Shown: one piece after another, positions 36,717-46,425 of the stretch
Layout of the letters: each line of letters opens with the position of its first letter
Numbering within the stretch: the first letter of the stretch is position 1
Assembly (NCBI RefSeq): GCF_041477585.1
Contig: NZ_JBGNYA010000001.1
Location: forward strand, 1,550,001 to 1,614,000
DNA length: 64,000 nucleotides
From: Halobellus sp. MBLA0158
Lineage (GTDB): Archaea > Halobacteriota > Halobacteria > Halobacteriales > Haloferacaceae
Direction: 5' to 3'
Position numbers and translations under genes: made by a program
Notes under the pieces: generated by a model
Seen by the model: only the letters and a program-made list of their open reading frames with translations
The model's database searches: none
Told to the model about the DNA's origin: nothing

Positions 36717-36891
36717 TGACTACCACCCTATTCATCACGGTCTTTCTTAAGCCTACCCTTCGCGGCGCGCTGGTCGCGACGAACGAGAGAGTGCGGGAGG
36801 CTACGACGCTCAGCCTCGGATCGAGATAGAAATCGTGGGAAATCGTGCCGGGATCGAGAACCGATTCAGCGGCGGCCCGGTCGCGACTGCG

Positions 36892-37770
36892 TTACTCCTG
36901 GCCGCCCTTCTGGACGTTGGCGTCGGCGTAGCTGACGTCGCGGCCGGTGACGTCGACAGTCATCGAGCCGACGTCTTCGATCTCGGCGTCGATGGTGTCG
37001 CCGTCGTGGAGTTCGCTGACGCCCTCGGGCGTACCGGTGGTGATGACGTCGCCGACCTCCAGGGTCGCGCCGAGGGAGGCGTACTGGACGACGTCGGCGC
37101 AGGTGTAGACCATGTCGCCGGTGTTCTCGTACTGGCGGCGCTCGCCGTTGAGCTGGAGCTCCATCTGGAGGTCCTGGGGGTCGTCGATTTCGTCGGCGGT
37201 GACGACGCACGGCCCGATGACGGTGAAGGTGTCGTAGGACTTGCGGTTCGAGCGGTCCTGGTCGCCGCGCAGCGAGATGTCGAGCAGGATCGTGTAGCCG
37301 AAGATGTGGTCCCACGCCTCCTCGGCGGAGACGTCCTTGGCCTCCTCGCCCATCACGAAGGCGAGTTCGATCTCGTGGTCGGTGCGGCGGTCCTCGAACG
37401 GGAGCTCGATGCCGTGGTCCGGGCCGACGACGCTGGAGGGTGCCTTCAGGAAGTAGCCCTTGTCCTTGATCGAGAACCACTCGTCGGTGGTGATGTCCTT
37501 GTCGGAGATGGCCTCCTCGATGTGGTTCTCGTAGTTCAGCGGCGCGGCGATGACCTTGCCCGGCCGGCCGACGGGCGAGCCGATCTCGACGTCGTCGACG
37601 TCGTGGTCGGGCTCGGCGCCCTCGTACTCGGCGGCGTCGTAGTCGCCCTCGATGTACTCGACGAGCGGCTCGTCGCCGTCGAGTCCGAGCCGATCGGTGA
37701 GGTCGATGACGCCCTCGCCGTCGTCTGTGAGCAGTCCGAGCTGGTCGCCGTCGTAGCGGACGAAGCGCAT
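36892..37770 (-). CDS. Fumarylacetoacetate-hydrolase-family enzyme (candidate fumaryl/maleylpyruvate hydrolase)
   Basis: 292 residues. A short N-terminal domain is followed by the FAH catalytic fold. Seen motifs are the acidic metal region (RRTDHEIELAFVMGEE), the segment RGDQDRSNRKSYDTF that matches RDxQ...GKSFDTF in relatives, and TTGTPEGVSELHDGD. The family splits acylpyruvates or hydrates oxo-acids. In a gentisate pathway it would cleave fumarylpyruvate, or maleylpyruvate directly, into pyruvate and fumarate or maleate. A TATA-like box near 37795 (minus strand) gives it its own promoter. No maleylpyruvate isomerase gene is adjacent. Confidence 0.87.
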   Translation of the reverse strand: MRFVRYDGDQLGLLTDDGEGVIDLTDRLGLDGDEPLVEYIEGDYDAAEYEGAEPDHDVDDVEIGSPVGRPGKVIAAPLNYENHIEEAISDKDITTDEWFSIKDKGYFLKAPSSVVGPDHGIELPFEDRRTDHEIELAFVMGEEAKDVSAEEAWDHIFGYTILLDISLRGDQDRSNRKSYDTFTVIGPCVVTADEIDDPQDLQMELQLNGERRQYENTGDMVYTCADVVQYASLGATLEVGDVITTGTPEGVSELHDGDTIDAEIEDVGSMTVDVTGRDVSYADANVQKGGQE

Positions 37771-37845
37771 ATCCGGGGTTTCGGCGGAATCGGTGATAAA
37801 AGATTTCTTTCCCGGCCGCGGGCGCTCGCCCCCCGGCGCCGAGAC

Positions 37846-38760
37846 CTACAGGTAGGTCTCGGTCCGCGAGAGGTCGACGTCGTCGGCGACGTCCTCGCGG
37901 AAGTGCTCGGCCAGCGAGTCGAGCGTCCAGCCGTCGGGGCTGACGCCGACCGCCTCCATCCGCGGATCGGCGAAGACGCCGACGCGGTCGCCGCCCGCAT
38001 ACAGCGTACAGCCCGTGATGTCCTCGGCGGCCTCGCTCGCCAGGTAGGCGACGAGCGGCGCCACCTTCTCGGGCGGCATCTCCTCGCGCGTGTAGGGGCG
38101 GTGTTCCTCGGGCACCGTCTCGGTCATCCGGGTGTAGCCGTTCGGGACGAGGGCGTTGACCCGGACGTCCGAGCGGACCAGCTCGTTCGAGACGGTGCGG
38201 ACCATCCCGAGCACGCCGGCCTTCGCGGCCGCGTAGTTGGCCTGACCGAGGCTCCCGCGGGCCGCCCCGCCGCTGACCGCGAGGTAGGAGCGCTGGCGGT
38301 CGAACCCGTCCTCACCGGCGTCCGCTGCGGCCTCGCGCCAGTGGGCCGCCGCCGCCCGGAGCGGCGCGAACTGCCCGGTGAGGTTGGTCTCGATCACCGC
38401 CGACCAGTCCGCTTCGGAGAGTTTGTGTGCCATCCCGTCGCGGAGGATGCCCGCGAAGTTGCAGACGAAGTCGACGCGGCCGAACTCCGAGACCGCATCG
38501 TCGATCAGCGCCTCGGCGTCCGCGAAGTCGGCGACGTCGCCGTGGTGGGCGATCGCCGTCCCGCCGGCGTCGCGGATCTCCGCTGCGACGGCCTCGGGGA
38601 CGGACGCGTCGCTGCCGGTGCCGTCGACGGCCGCGCCGAGGTCGTTGACCACGACGCGGGCGCCCTGTGCGGCAAGCTCGTGCGCGGCGGCCTCACCGAG
38701 CCCGTGTCCGCCGCCCGCGACGACGCAGACCGCGCCGTCGAGTGACTCCGTTCCGGTCAC
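37846..38760 (-). CDS. SDR oxidoreductase, MFE-2/17beta-HSD4-like 3-hydroxyacyl-CoA dehydrogenase
   Basis: 304 residues. The NAD(P) motif GGGHGLGEAAA is near residue 15, the active-site Ser/Tyr/Lys lie in VSGGAARGS and NYAAAKAG, and CNFAGILRD is the structural motif. The ILRD form and the extra C-terminal segment after residue 245 resemble (R)-3-hydroxyacyl-CoA dehydrogenases of multifunctional enzyme type 2. It could pair with the MaoC hydratase at 17411. It starts 3 bp after the aldehyde dehydrogenase stop on the same strand. Confidence 0.85.
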   Translation of the reverse strand: MTGTESLDGAVCVVAGGGHGLGEAAAHELAAQGARVVVNDLGAAVDGTGSDASVPEAVAAEIRDAGGTAIAHHGDVADFADAEALIDDAVSEFGRVDFVCNFAGILRDGMAHKLSEADWSAVIETNLTGQFAPLRAAAAHWREAAADAGEDGFDRQRSYLAVSGGAARGSLGQANYAAAKAGVLGMVRTVSNELVRSDVRVNALVPNGYTRMTETVPEEHRPYTREEMPPEKVAPLVAYLASEAAEDITGCTLYAGGDRVGVFADPRMEAVGVSPDGWTLDSLAEHFREDVADDVDLSRTETYL

Positions 38761-38763
38761 CGC

Positions 38764-40263
38764 TCAGAACGGGTAGTCGCGCGGCTCGTGCTGGAGCGAG
38801 ATCCACTTCTTCTCTGTGACCTCATCGAGGAAGTCGTCGCTGTTGTAGCCGCCGAGGCCGGAGGCCTTCGTTCCGCTGAACGGGACGTGGGCCTCGTCGT
38901 TGATGCCCTGGTCGTTGACGTGGATGTTGCCGGAGTCGATCCGCTTTGCGATCTGGAGCCCGGTGCCGATGTCGCCGGCGTGGACCGATCCCGTCAGGCC
39001 GTACTCGGTGTCGTTGGCGATCTCGACCGCCTCGTCGACGTCCGAGAACGGGATCACGGGCGCGATCGGGCCGAAGTGCTCGTTGCACGCGGCGGCCATA
39101 TCGTTCGTGACGTCCGAGAGGACCGTGGGCTTGACGACCAGCGAGTCGTCGACGCCGTCGAGTTCGACGGTCTCGCCGCCGGTCTCCAGGGTCGCGCCGG
39201 CCTCGACCGTGCGCTCGACGTAGTCGAGCATCTCGTCGCGCTGGGACTCGTTGATGATCGGTCCGACCACGACCTCGCCGTGGGCGCTTCCGGCCGGGAG
39301 CGACTCGGCGCGCGCCGTCAGCTTCTCGACGTACTCGTCGTAGATCGACTCGTGGACGACGTGGCGGTTGATCGAGATGCAGACCTGCCCCTGGTGGATG
39401 AAGGAGCCGAACACCGCGGAGTTGATCGCCTCGTCGAGGTCGGCGTCCTCGGTGACGATGTGGGCGTTGTTGCCGCCGAGCTCCATCGCCGGCACGGCGA
39501 GGTTCTCCGCGGCGAGGCCCGCGACGTGCTGGCCGACCTCGGTCGAGCCGGTGAAGGCGACGACGTCGCTGTCGGGGTGGCTCGCGAGGTGGTCGCCGAT
39601 GTCCGAGCCGGAGCCGGTGACGACGTTGATCACGCCGCCGGGGATGCCGGCCTCCTCGGCCAGGCGGGCCCAGAGCAGGCCGCCGACGATCGGCGCGTCG
39701 GTCGCGGGCTTGAGGACGACCGAGTTACCCGCCGCGATGGCCGGCGCGAGCGCGCGCGCGGTGAGGTTCAGCGGGAAGTTCCACGGCGAGATGACCGTGA
39801 CGACGCCCTCGGGCTCGCGATAGACGAGGTTCTCCTTGCCGGGGATGTTGGAGGCGGCGGTCTCGCCCTTCATCCGCCGGGGGAGCGTCGCGGCCTCCGC
39901 GAGGTGGTCCATCGTGATCTGGACCGCGGTCTCGCCGACGCCGTGGATGCCGCCGATCTCGGTCGTGTTCAGCTCGATGATCTCCTCTTTGTGCTCTTCG
40001 AGCGCCTGGATGAGCCCCTGGACGGCCTCCTCGCGCGCGGCGGGCGGCTGCTCGCCCCACTCCTCTTGGGCCTCGACGGCCGCCTCGTACGCGGCGTCGA
40101 CGTCCTCGGTCGTTCCCGCGGGGACCTCGGTTACGACCTCGCGGGTCGAGGGGTCCTCGACGGGTGTGGACTCGCCGCTCTCGGAGTCGACCCACTCGCC
40201 GCCGATATAGAGCTTGTTCCAATCCGCCTCGATGCTGTATGGAGACTGGCCTTCGAGTGCCAT
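38764..40263 (-). CDS. NAD(P)-dependent aldehyde dehydrogenase, benzaldehyde/vanillin-type
   Basis: 499 residues, full-length ALDH. The catalytic Glu is in MELGGNNAH and the Cys in HQGQVCISINR. HQGQ-C-type active sites are common in benzaldehyde, vanillin and salicylaldehyde dehydrogenases. It would oxidise an aldehyde to the acid that the CoA ligases can activate. It is the first gene of a minus-strand run (ALDH, SDR, then FAH). It faces an MFS transporter gene across a 215-bp divergent region. The substrate is inferred from context and motif style only. Confidence 0.88.
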   Translation of the reverse strand: MALEGQSPYSIEADWNKLYIGGEWVDSESGESTPVEDPSTREVVTEVPAGTTEDVDAAYEAAVEAQEEWGEQPPAAREEAVQGLIQALEEHKEEIIELNTTEIGGIHGVGETAVQITMDHLAEAATLPRRMKGETAASNIPGKENLVYREPEGVVTVISPWNFPLNLTARALAPAIAAGNSVVLKPATDAPIVGGLLWARLAEEAGIPGGVINVVTGSGSDIGDHLASHPDSDVVAFTGSTEVGQHVAGLAAENLAVPAMELGGNNAHIVTEDADLDEAINSAVFGSFIHQGQVCISINRHVVHESIYDEYVEKLTARAESLPAGSAHGEVVVGPIINESQRDEMLDYVERTVEAGATLETGGETVELDGVDDSLVVKPTVLSDVTNDMAAACNEHFGPIAPVIPFSDVDEAVEIANDTEYGLTGSVHAGDIGTGLQIAKRIDSGNIHVNDQGINDEAHVPFSGTKASGLGGYNSDDFLDEVTEKKWISLQHEPRDYPF

Positions 40264-40378
40264 ACAATACCATTAGGCGTAGCACTAATGAAAGTTTGGT
40301 CAGATGGTCGATTTTACCGGCTGTCACCCGGTTACACCGGTGATATCTGGATTTTCGAACCGTCCGGTGGTCCGATCC

Positions 40379-40404
40379 GTTTGCTCGGAAAGCAAACAAT
40401 AAAA
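40379..40404 (+). promoter_or_regulatory. Inverted repeat and TATA-like box before the MFS gene
   Basis: GTTTGCTCGGAAAGCAAAC (40379-40397) has 7-bp perfect arms around a 5-bp centre and abuts AATAAAAG (40398-40405). If that is the TATA box, transcription starts near 40430 and leaves a leader of about 50 nt. The repeat would cover the TFB site, so a repressor site is plausible. Confidence 0.45.
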
Positions 40405-40478
40405 GCGCACAGATTCACCGTTCGCCCACGCCCGACGCGTCGCCGCCGACTCCCCGGTCGGGCCGCGAGGGACACAGT

Positions 40479-41684
40479 ATGACCGAGGCACCGTCCGACG
40501 CCGTCGACTCGCTGACCAGTTGGCTCATCGTCGCGCTGGGACTCGTGATTCTCGTCCTCGATTGGGGGTTCATCTTCACCTTCACCGTCTACTCCGAGGC
40601 GCTCGCGGACGCCTTCGGCCTCTCGGGGCTTCGCGTCTCCTCGGTCTTTTCGATCACGACGGCGACGTTCTACGTCGCGGGCGGCCTGATCGGCGTCGTG
40701 ATCGCGCGCCTGCCGCTCCGCCCCGTCGTCGCGACCGCGGGCGGGGTGTTCGCCGTCGCCGTCGGCCTCCTCCAGGTCACCGACTCCTACCTCGGCCTCG
40801 TCGCCTCGTTCGCGCTCGTGGGGATCGCCGGCGGATCGATGTTCGTCATCGTCGTCTCGCTCGTCCCCCAGTGGTTCGACGAGTACGAGGGCCGCGCGAT
40901 GGGCGTCACGATGATCGGCAACGGCCTCGGCATCCTGGTGCTGCCGCCCGTCTGGGTCCGCCTCCTCTCGCGGACGGACGTCCGCGGCGCGCTGGCCGTC
41001 GTCGGGGGCGCGATGGCGCTCGTGATCTTCGCCGCCAGCCTCGTGTACCGGCGCCCGCCGGGGCGGCGGGCCGGCACGTCTCCGGTCGATCGCTCGTGGC
41101 TGCGCGCGAACCTCACCGATCCCCGGTTCCTGTGCGCGCTGGCGGGGTTCTCGTTCCTGTGGAGCTGGTACTTCGTGCTCTCGGTCGACGCGGTCGGCGT
41201 GCTCACCGCGAACGGGATCGCCCGCTCTGTGGCCGTCACGGCGTTCGGGATCATCGGCGGCGTCAGCGTCGTCGCCCGCGTCGCCAGCGGCGAGTTCGGC
41301 GACCGGGTCGGGATGCGGGCGACGCTCGTCGCCGGCGTGGGGCTGGCGGCGCTCGCGATGGCCGCGCTCCCGTGGACCGGTACCCGCCCCGCGACCTACG
41401 CGCTCTTGATCCTCTTCGGGGTCGGCCTCGGGACGGTCGCGCCGCTCTTTTCGCCGATCATCATCGAGCGGTTCGGCCCGGCGAACGCGACGGCCATCGT
41501 CGGGCTGTTCATCCTCGGGCAGGCCGCAACCTCGTTCACGACGCCCGTCGCGTTGAACGTCCTCTACGACCTCTCGGGCGGGTACGCCGTCCCGCTTGTC
41601 GCGGTCGCGGGCCTGACGCTCCTCGGCGGGGCGATGTTCTACCGCGGCACGGCCCCGACCGACGGCGTCGACGCCGGGGTCTGA
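40479..41684 (+). CDS. MFS transporter (oxalate/formate antiporter-like)
   Basis: 401 residues with twelve predicted membrane helices in two halves. General features such as WGFIFTFTVYSEALADAFG and the cytoplasmic loop between helices 6 and 7 fit the monocarboxylate/OFA branch of the MFS. Likely a carboxylate transporter of the cell membrane. It converges on the D-lactate-type dehydrogenase with 6 bp between stops and is divergent from the aldehyde dehydrogenase, so either could be its functional partner. Confidence 0.85.
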   Translation: MTEAPSDAVDSLTSWLIVALGLVILVLDWGFIFTFTVYSEALADAFGLSGLRVSSVFSITTATFYVAGGLIGVVIARLPLRPVVATAGGVFAVAVGLLQVTDSYLGLVASFALVGIAGGSMFVIVVSLVPQWFDEYEGRAMGVTMIGNGLGILVLPPVWVRLLSRTDVRGALAVVGGAMALVIFAASLVYRRPPGRRAGTSPVDRSWLRANLTDPRFLCALAGFSFLWSWYFVLSVDAVGVLTANGIARSVAVTAFGIIGGVSVVARVASGEFGDRVGMRATLVAGVGLAALAMAALPWTGTRPATYALLILFGVGLGTVAPLFSPIIIERFGPANATAIVGLFILGQAATSFTTPVALNVLYDLSGGYAVPLVAVAGLTLLGGAMFYRGTAPTDGVDAGV

Positions 41685-41690
41685 ACGCGA

Positions 41691-44600
41691 CTACCGCGCC
41701 AGTCCGGCCGCCAGCGCCTCGATCGGCGTCGGCGGTTCCTCCCGCTCGCGGCCGCCGCGGGGGAGCAGCGCCCGGTCGACGGTCGCGCCGAGGTCCGTGA
41801 GCTGCGTCCGGCAGGAGGCGCCGGGCGCGACGACCGACTCCGCGGGACTCGAATCGACCTGTTCCTTCAGCGTCTCGCCGATGGCCGTGCTCATCGCGTG
41901 GTGCTCGGCCTCGTAGCCGAAGCTCCCGGCCATCCCACAGCAGCCCGAGTCCAGGGGATCGACGTCGTAGCCCGCGCGCCGGAGGACGCCGACCGCGTGG
42001 TGGTCCTTCTTCGTCGCCTTCTGGTGGCAGTGGCCGTGGTAGGCGACCGACCGGTCGGGGGCGTCGAAGTCGATCTCCTCGTCGAGCCGGAAGGCGTCGA
42101 GGTACTCACAGACCCCGTAGCTGTTGGCCTGGAGCGTCTCGACGTCTGTGCCGGAAAGGAGGTCGCCGTAGTCCGACTGGAGCATCACCGCGTCGGAGGG
42201 CTCGGCGACGACGACGTCCCAGCCGTCCTCGACGCGGGGCACCAGGGTGTCGACGTTCTCCCGCGCGGTCTCGCGCGCGGCGTCGAGGAAGCCCTTCGAG
42301 AACGCCGGCCGACCGCTGTCGGTGACGTCCGCGAGATCGACGTGGACGCCCGCGGCTTCGAGGACCTCGACGGCGGCCTTGCCCACGTCGGGGTGGCTGT
42401 AGTTCGTGTAGGTGTCGGGCAGGAGAACGACGCGGCGCTCGGCCTCGTCGGGAGCGACCCGCGACCCGCCGCGCGCCTTGAACCAATCTCGCAAGGTCTC
42501 GCGCTCGAACGTCGGGAGCGTCCGCCCGGTCGCGATGCCGACGGTTTTCTCCAGGACGGCGCGAGCCCCGGGGACCTTCGTCGCCCAGTTCGAGACGGGC
42601 GCGAACGCGCTCCCCAGGCTGGCGAGCGTGTCGACGTTGGCGAAGAGCTTCGAGCGGAACGACGAGCCGTGTTCCTGGTGGTGAGCGTGGGTCACCTCGG
42701 CTTTGAGCTTCGCGAGGTCGACCTCGCTCGGGCAGTCGTTCGCACAGCCCTTGCAGCCGATACAGAGGTCCATCACCTCGGTGACGAACTCCTCGTCCGT
42801 GGGGTCATCGGGGAGGTCGCCGCTCATCGCCTGCCGGAGCATGTTCGCCCGGCCGCGGGTGGCGGTGATCTCCTCGTCGGCGGCGCGGTAGGTCGGACAC
42901 ATCACGCCGCCCTCGGACTGCTGGGTGCGACAGCCGCCGCAGCCGTGGCAGAGTTCGACCATCCCCTGCATCCCGTTCTCGTTGTCCCATTCGAGGGCAG
43001 AGTCGAAGCCCGCCTCGAACTCGTAGTCGGGGTCGAACCGGAGGTTCTCGGTGAGCTTCACGTCGCCGCAGACCTGCCCCGGGTTCAGGAGCCAGTCGGG
43101 GTCGAAGGCGGTCTTGAGGTCCCGGAACGCGCCCCACAGCTGGTCGCCGTAGAGCTTCCGGTTCCACTGGGTCCGCGCGCGGCCGTCGCCGTGCTCGCCC
43201 GAGACCGACCCGCCGAGTTCGACGACGAGGTCGGTGACGGCCTCGCCGATGGCCTCCATCGCGTCGAGGTCCGTCTGGGACTTCGTGTTCACGAGCGGGC
43301 GGACGTGCAGGACGCCCGGGCCGGCGTGCGCGTAGAACGACGCGAAGGTGTCGTGTTCTTCGAGGACCTCCTGAAACTCGGAGACGAATCGGGGAAGGTG
43401 CTCCGGCGGGACGGCACAGTCCTCCAGGAAACTGATGTGCTTCGCGTCGCTCGTCCGTCCGAGCAGGATCGGCAGGCCCGATTTGCGAAGCTTCCAGAGC
43501 TCCTTCCGGTCTGCTTTATCGTGGGCCTCAAGCGCGTCGAAGGCGAAGCGCTCGGTTTCGTCTTCGTCGTCCGCGTCGTCCCCCCGTCCGGGCACCCGAT
43601 CCGCGAGCAGTTTCCGCACCTTCTCTCGGCCGTCTTCGTCGTCCTCGGCGTAGAACTCCACGAGCAGCGCCGCCTCCGCGCGGTCGGGGAGCTTCGCGGC
43701 GACGTCTTCGAACTCGGAGGTGTCCGAGGCGAGGTCGATCAGCACGTCGTCGATGAGTTCGACCGCGGCGGGGTCGTGGTCGAGGACGTGGACGACGTCG
43801 CTGACGGTGTCGAGGACGCTGTCGTAGGTCAGGAGCGCGACGGACTTCGTCTCCGGCATCGGCTCCAGAGAGACGGTCGCTTCGGTGACGACCGCGAGGG
43901 TCCCCTCCGAGCCCGCGAGCAGGCGCGCGAGGTTGACGACGCCCGCCTCGCCGTACTCGCCTTCGGCCTCGGCGTGCAGGCGATCGAGGTTGTAGCCCGA
44001 GACGTTCCGCTTCATCTCGGGGTAGCGCTTTTCGATCTCGTCGCCGTGGTCGTCGAGGAGTTCGACGACGCCCGCGGCGACCCGGGCCTCGGCGTCGCCG
44101 TCGGGGTCCGCGCGCTCGCGGAGTTCGTCGACTTCGACCTCGCCGAAGGTGGTGACGGTCCCGTCCGCGAGGACGACCTCGGCCTCCTCGACGTAGTGGT
44201 CGGTCTTCTCGTAGACGAGCGAGTGCGCGCCGGTGGAGTTGTTGCCGATGGCGCCGCCGATGGCGCTGCGGTTGCCCGCCGCGGGGTCCGGGCCGAACGT
44301 CAGGCCGTGCTCGGCCGCGCGGTCGTTGAGGTCCGCCAGCACGGTGCCGGCCTGGACCCGCGCCTCGCGGGCATCGGGGTCGAGGTCGCGGACGGCGTCC
44401 ATATGCCGCGTGAAGTCGAGGACGACGGCCTCGTTGACCGTCTGGCCCGCGAGGCTCGTGCCGCCGCCGCGGGGCAGGACCGGAATCCCCTCGTCGGCGC
44501 AGTAGGCGACGACGCTCGCGACGTCGTCGGTCGAGGTCGGGAAGACGACACCGATCGGCGTCACCTCGTAGGCGCTGGCGTCGGTGGCGTACAGCTGTCG

Positions 44601-44771
44601 CGTGTAGGTGTCGAAGCGGACCTCTCCGTCGACGCGGGCCGAGAGCGCGTCGACGAGGTCCGGCCGTTCGACCGACTCCGAGACGTACTCGTAGTCCGAG
44701 CGGTCGTCTCTCGCCGGCGTCGCTCGCGCCACGCCGCCGTCGGGAACGGCATCGCTGTCGCGATCAGGCAT
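41691..44771 (-). CDS. FAD-linked oxidase fused to Fe-S domain (D-lactate dehydrogenase-like)
   Basis: 1026 residues. The order is a PCMH FAD-binding domain (about 55-290, PRGGGTSLAGQT), the FAD-oxidase C-terminal domain (to about 560), two 4Fe-4S motifs (CHGCGGCRTQQ and CIGCKGCANDCP, about 620-730) and a GlpC-like Cys-rich C-terminal domain ending in GCCGMAGSFG. This GlcD-GlpC fusion oxidises a 2-hydroxy acid, usually D-lactate, and passes electrons to the respiratory chain. Start at 44771 gives the last Met before homology; the frame is open beyond it. It is divergent from the DUF3179 gene. Confidence 0.9.
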   Translation of the reverse strand: MPDRDSDAVPDGGVARATPARDDRSDYEYVSESVERPDLVDALSARVDGEVRFDTYTRQLYATDASAYEVTPIGVVFPTSTDDVASVVAYCADEGIPVLPRGGGTSLAGQTVNEAVVLDFTRHMDAVRDLDPDAREARVQAGTVLADLNDRAAEHGLTFGPDPAAGNRSAIGGAIGNNSTGAHSLVYEKTDHYVEEAEVVLADGTVTTFGEVEVDELRERADPDGDAEARVAAGVVELLDDHGDEIEKRYPEMKRNVSGYNLDRLHAEAEGEYGEAGVVNLARLLAGSEGTLAVVTEATVSLEPMPETKSVALLTYDSVLDTVSDVVHVLDHDPAAVELIDDVLIDLASDTSEFEDVAAKLPDRAEAALLVEFYAEDDEDGREKVRKLLADRVPGRGDDADDEDETERFAFDALEAHDKADRKELWKLRKSGLPILLGRTSDAKHISFLEDCAVPPEHLPRFVSEFQEVLEEHDTFASFYAHAGPGVLHVRPLVNTKSQTDLDAMEAIGEAVTDLVVELGGSVSGEHGDGRARTQWNRKLYGDQLWGAFRDLKTAFDPDWLLNPGQVCGDVKLTENLRFDPDYEFEAGFDSALEWDNENGMQGMVELCHGCGGCRTQQSEGGVMCPTYRAADEEITATRGRANMLRQAMSGDLPDDPTDEEFVTEVMDLCIGCKGCANDCPSEVDLAKLKAEVTHAHHQEHGSSFRSKLFANVDTLASLGSAFAPVSNWATKVPGARAVLEKTVGIATGRTLPTFERETLRDWFKARGGSRVAPDEAERRVVLLPDTYTNYSHPDVGKAAVEVLEAAGVHVDLADVTDSGRPAFSKGFLDAARETARENVDTLVPRVEDGWDVVVAEPSDAVMLQSDYGDLLSGTDVETLQANSYGVCEYLDAFRLDEEIDFDAPDRSVAYHGHCHQKATKKDHHAVGVLRRAGYDVDPLDSGCCGMAGSFGYEAEHHAMSTAIGETLKEQVDSSPAESVVAPGASCRTQLTDLGATVDRALLPRGGREREEPPTPIEALAAGLAR

Positions 44772-44925
44772 ATTGCCTACTACTGAGTGGAAGGGCCACT
44801 TATAGTCGCCGTTGTCGGCACCGCGTCCGGGGCCACGCGCCGCCCGTCGGCACGTGCGGATCTGTCGACCGACCGGAGCGTCGCAGGTACTGTTTTGCCC
44901 TTCGAGCGAGACCGGTCGGGATACG

Positions 44926-46407
44926 ATGTCAGAGGCACCCGACGCGACGACCGAGCGACTGCAGGCGGCGGTCGAGCGACTGCTGACGCGCGACGCCGAC
45001 GTCCACGCCGAAGCGATCGAGGAACTGGCCGCCGCGGCCGACGAGCGGGTCGTCCCCCACCTCGTCGAACTGGTCGTCATCGACGGCATCGCCAACGACT
45101 GGGGCTCGTTCGGCTTCCCCGCGGTGCTCCGCGAGCGCGACCCGCCGCGCTACCTCGAACTCCCGGAGGTGCGCTGGCCGGGCGTCCGCGAGGCGCTCCG
45201 CGAACTCGCCGAGCCCGACTTCGACTCCGACCACGCCTGGGTCGAGTGGGAGTCGTGGTACTCCCAGCAGGAGATCGAGCCGCTCGACGGCTTCGAGGAG
45301 TGGAAACTGCGGCTCTACCGCTCGTACCTTCCGCCCGTGGGCGGTCTGCTGGACTGCGAGCCGCGCGAGTTCGACCTCCAGGGGATCCGCTGGGGCAACT
45401 GCGACCGCTCCTTCCTCGCCGCGCTCAACGCGCCCGACTTCGTCCCCGGCGACGCGGTCGACGCGGGCGGCGGCGCCGACGCACCCGACGACGCCGACGC
45501 CCCCGAGCGCTACCTCGAAGACGACCACGTCGTCTTCGGCTTCGAGATCGAGGGGACCGCCTACGCCGTCCCGCGGTGGGTGCTCTTCCCCCACGAGCTC
45601 CTCAACGCCGAACTCGACGGCGTGCCGGTGAGCCTCACCTACTGCACGCTCTGCAACGCGCCGATCCTCTACGACCGCCGGCTGCCGGGCGACGCCGACG
45701 CGTCCCACGACGTGCTGACCTTCGGGAGCAGCGGGATGCTCGCCTCGGGCAACAAGGTGATGTACGACGAGGAGACTGAGACCCTCTGGGACCAGCACGC
45801 GGGGACGCCGATCGGCGGGTCGATCCTCGACACGGATCCCGATCTGTTCCTCGACCAGTTCGCCGTCACCCAGACCGAGTGGGGCGAGTGGAAGGCCGAG
45901 TATCCCGACACGCTCGCGCTGGACCTCGACACGGGCTACGGCTACGACTACCGCCACTACGACGGCAACATCGACTTCTTCGAGCACTACTGGAACCGCG
46001 AGGAGATCGTCCAGCCGGGAGTCAGGCGCGCCGACGGGCCGCTCCCCGAGAAGGCCTCCGTCTACGGCATCACCGGCGAGGGCCCCGACGAGGTGTGGGT
46101 CGTGCCGGTCGAGGAACTCCGCGAGCGCGACACCGGCGTCGTCGCGGGCGAAGTCGCCGGCCGCGACGTGGTCGCGACGCTCGACGCCACCGACGACGTC
46201 GCGGTCTACGAGGCTCCTGGATCGACGGTCGAGCGCGTCGCGGACGACTCGGGCGTCGCGCTCGTCGGCGACGACGGCACGCGCTGGGACCTGGCGCGGA
46301 ACGAACTCCGCGGTCCCGACGGCGAGACGCGCGATCGGATTCCGGGCCGTCACGGCCTGTGGTTCGCGTTCCGAACGCACTACGAGACGGCGCACGTCCT
46401 GGAGTAG
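44926..46407 (+). CDS. DUF3179 domain protein
   Basis: 493 residues. A helical N-terminal region (about 1-120, acidic, HEAT-like in feel) precedes a DUF3179 domain marked by LTYCTLCNAPILYDR near residue 243 and GSSGMLASGNKVMYD. The two Cys in TYCTLCN are a hallmark of the family, whose role is unknown. No signal peptide, so probably cytoplasmic. It is divergent from the lactate-type dehydrogenase and followed by an oppositely oriented small membrane protein gene. Confidence 0.87.
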   Translation: MSEAPDATTERLQAAVERLLTRDADVHAEAIEELAAAADERVVPHLVELVVIDGIANDWGSFGFPAVLRERDPPRYLELPEVRWPGVREALRELAEPDFDSDHAWVEWESWYSQQEIEPLDGFEEWKLRLYRSYLPPVGGLLDCEPREFDLQGIRWGNCDRSFLAALNAPDFVPGDAVDAGGGADAPDDADAPERYLEDDHVVFGFEIEGTAYAVPRWVLFPHELLNAELDGVPVSLTYCTLCNAPILYDRRLPGDADASHDVLTFGSSGMLASGNKVMYDEETETLWDQHAGTPIGGSILDTDPDLFLDQFAVTQTEWGEWKAEYPDTLALDLDTGYGYDYRHYDGNIDFFEHYWNREEIVQPGVRRADGPLPEKASVYGITGEGPDEVWVVPVEELRERDTGVVAGEVAGRDVVATLDATDDVAVYEAPGSTVERVADDSGVALVGDDGTRWDLARNELRGPDGETRDRIPGRHGLWFAFRTHYETAHVLE

Positions 46408-46425
46408 CTGACAGCCGAGAAGGAC

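Noticed and set aside
41898-44786. Open frame of 962 codons on the plus strand
   Set aside because: Antisense shadow of the FAD/Fe-S dehydrogenase, which has full catalytic and Cys motifs.
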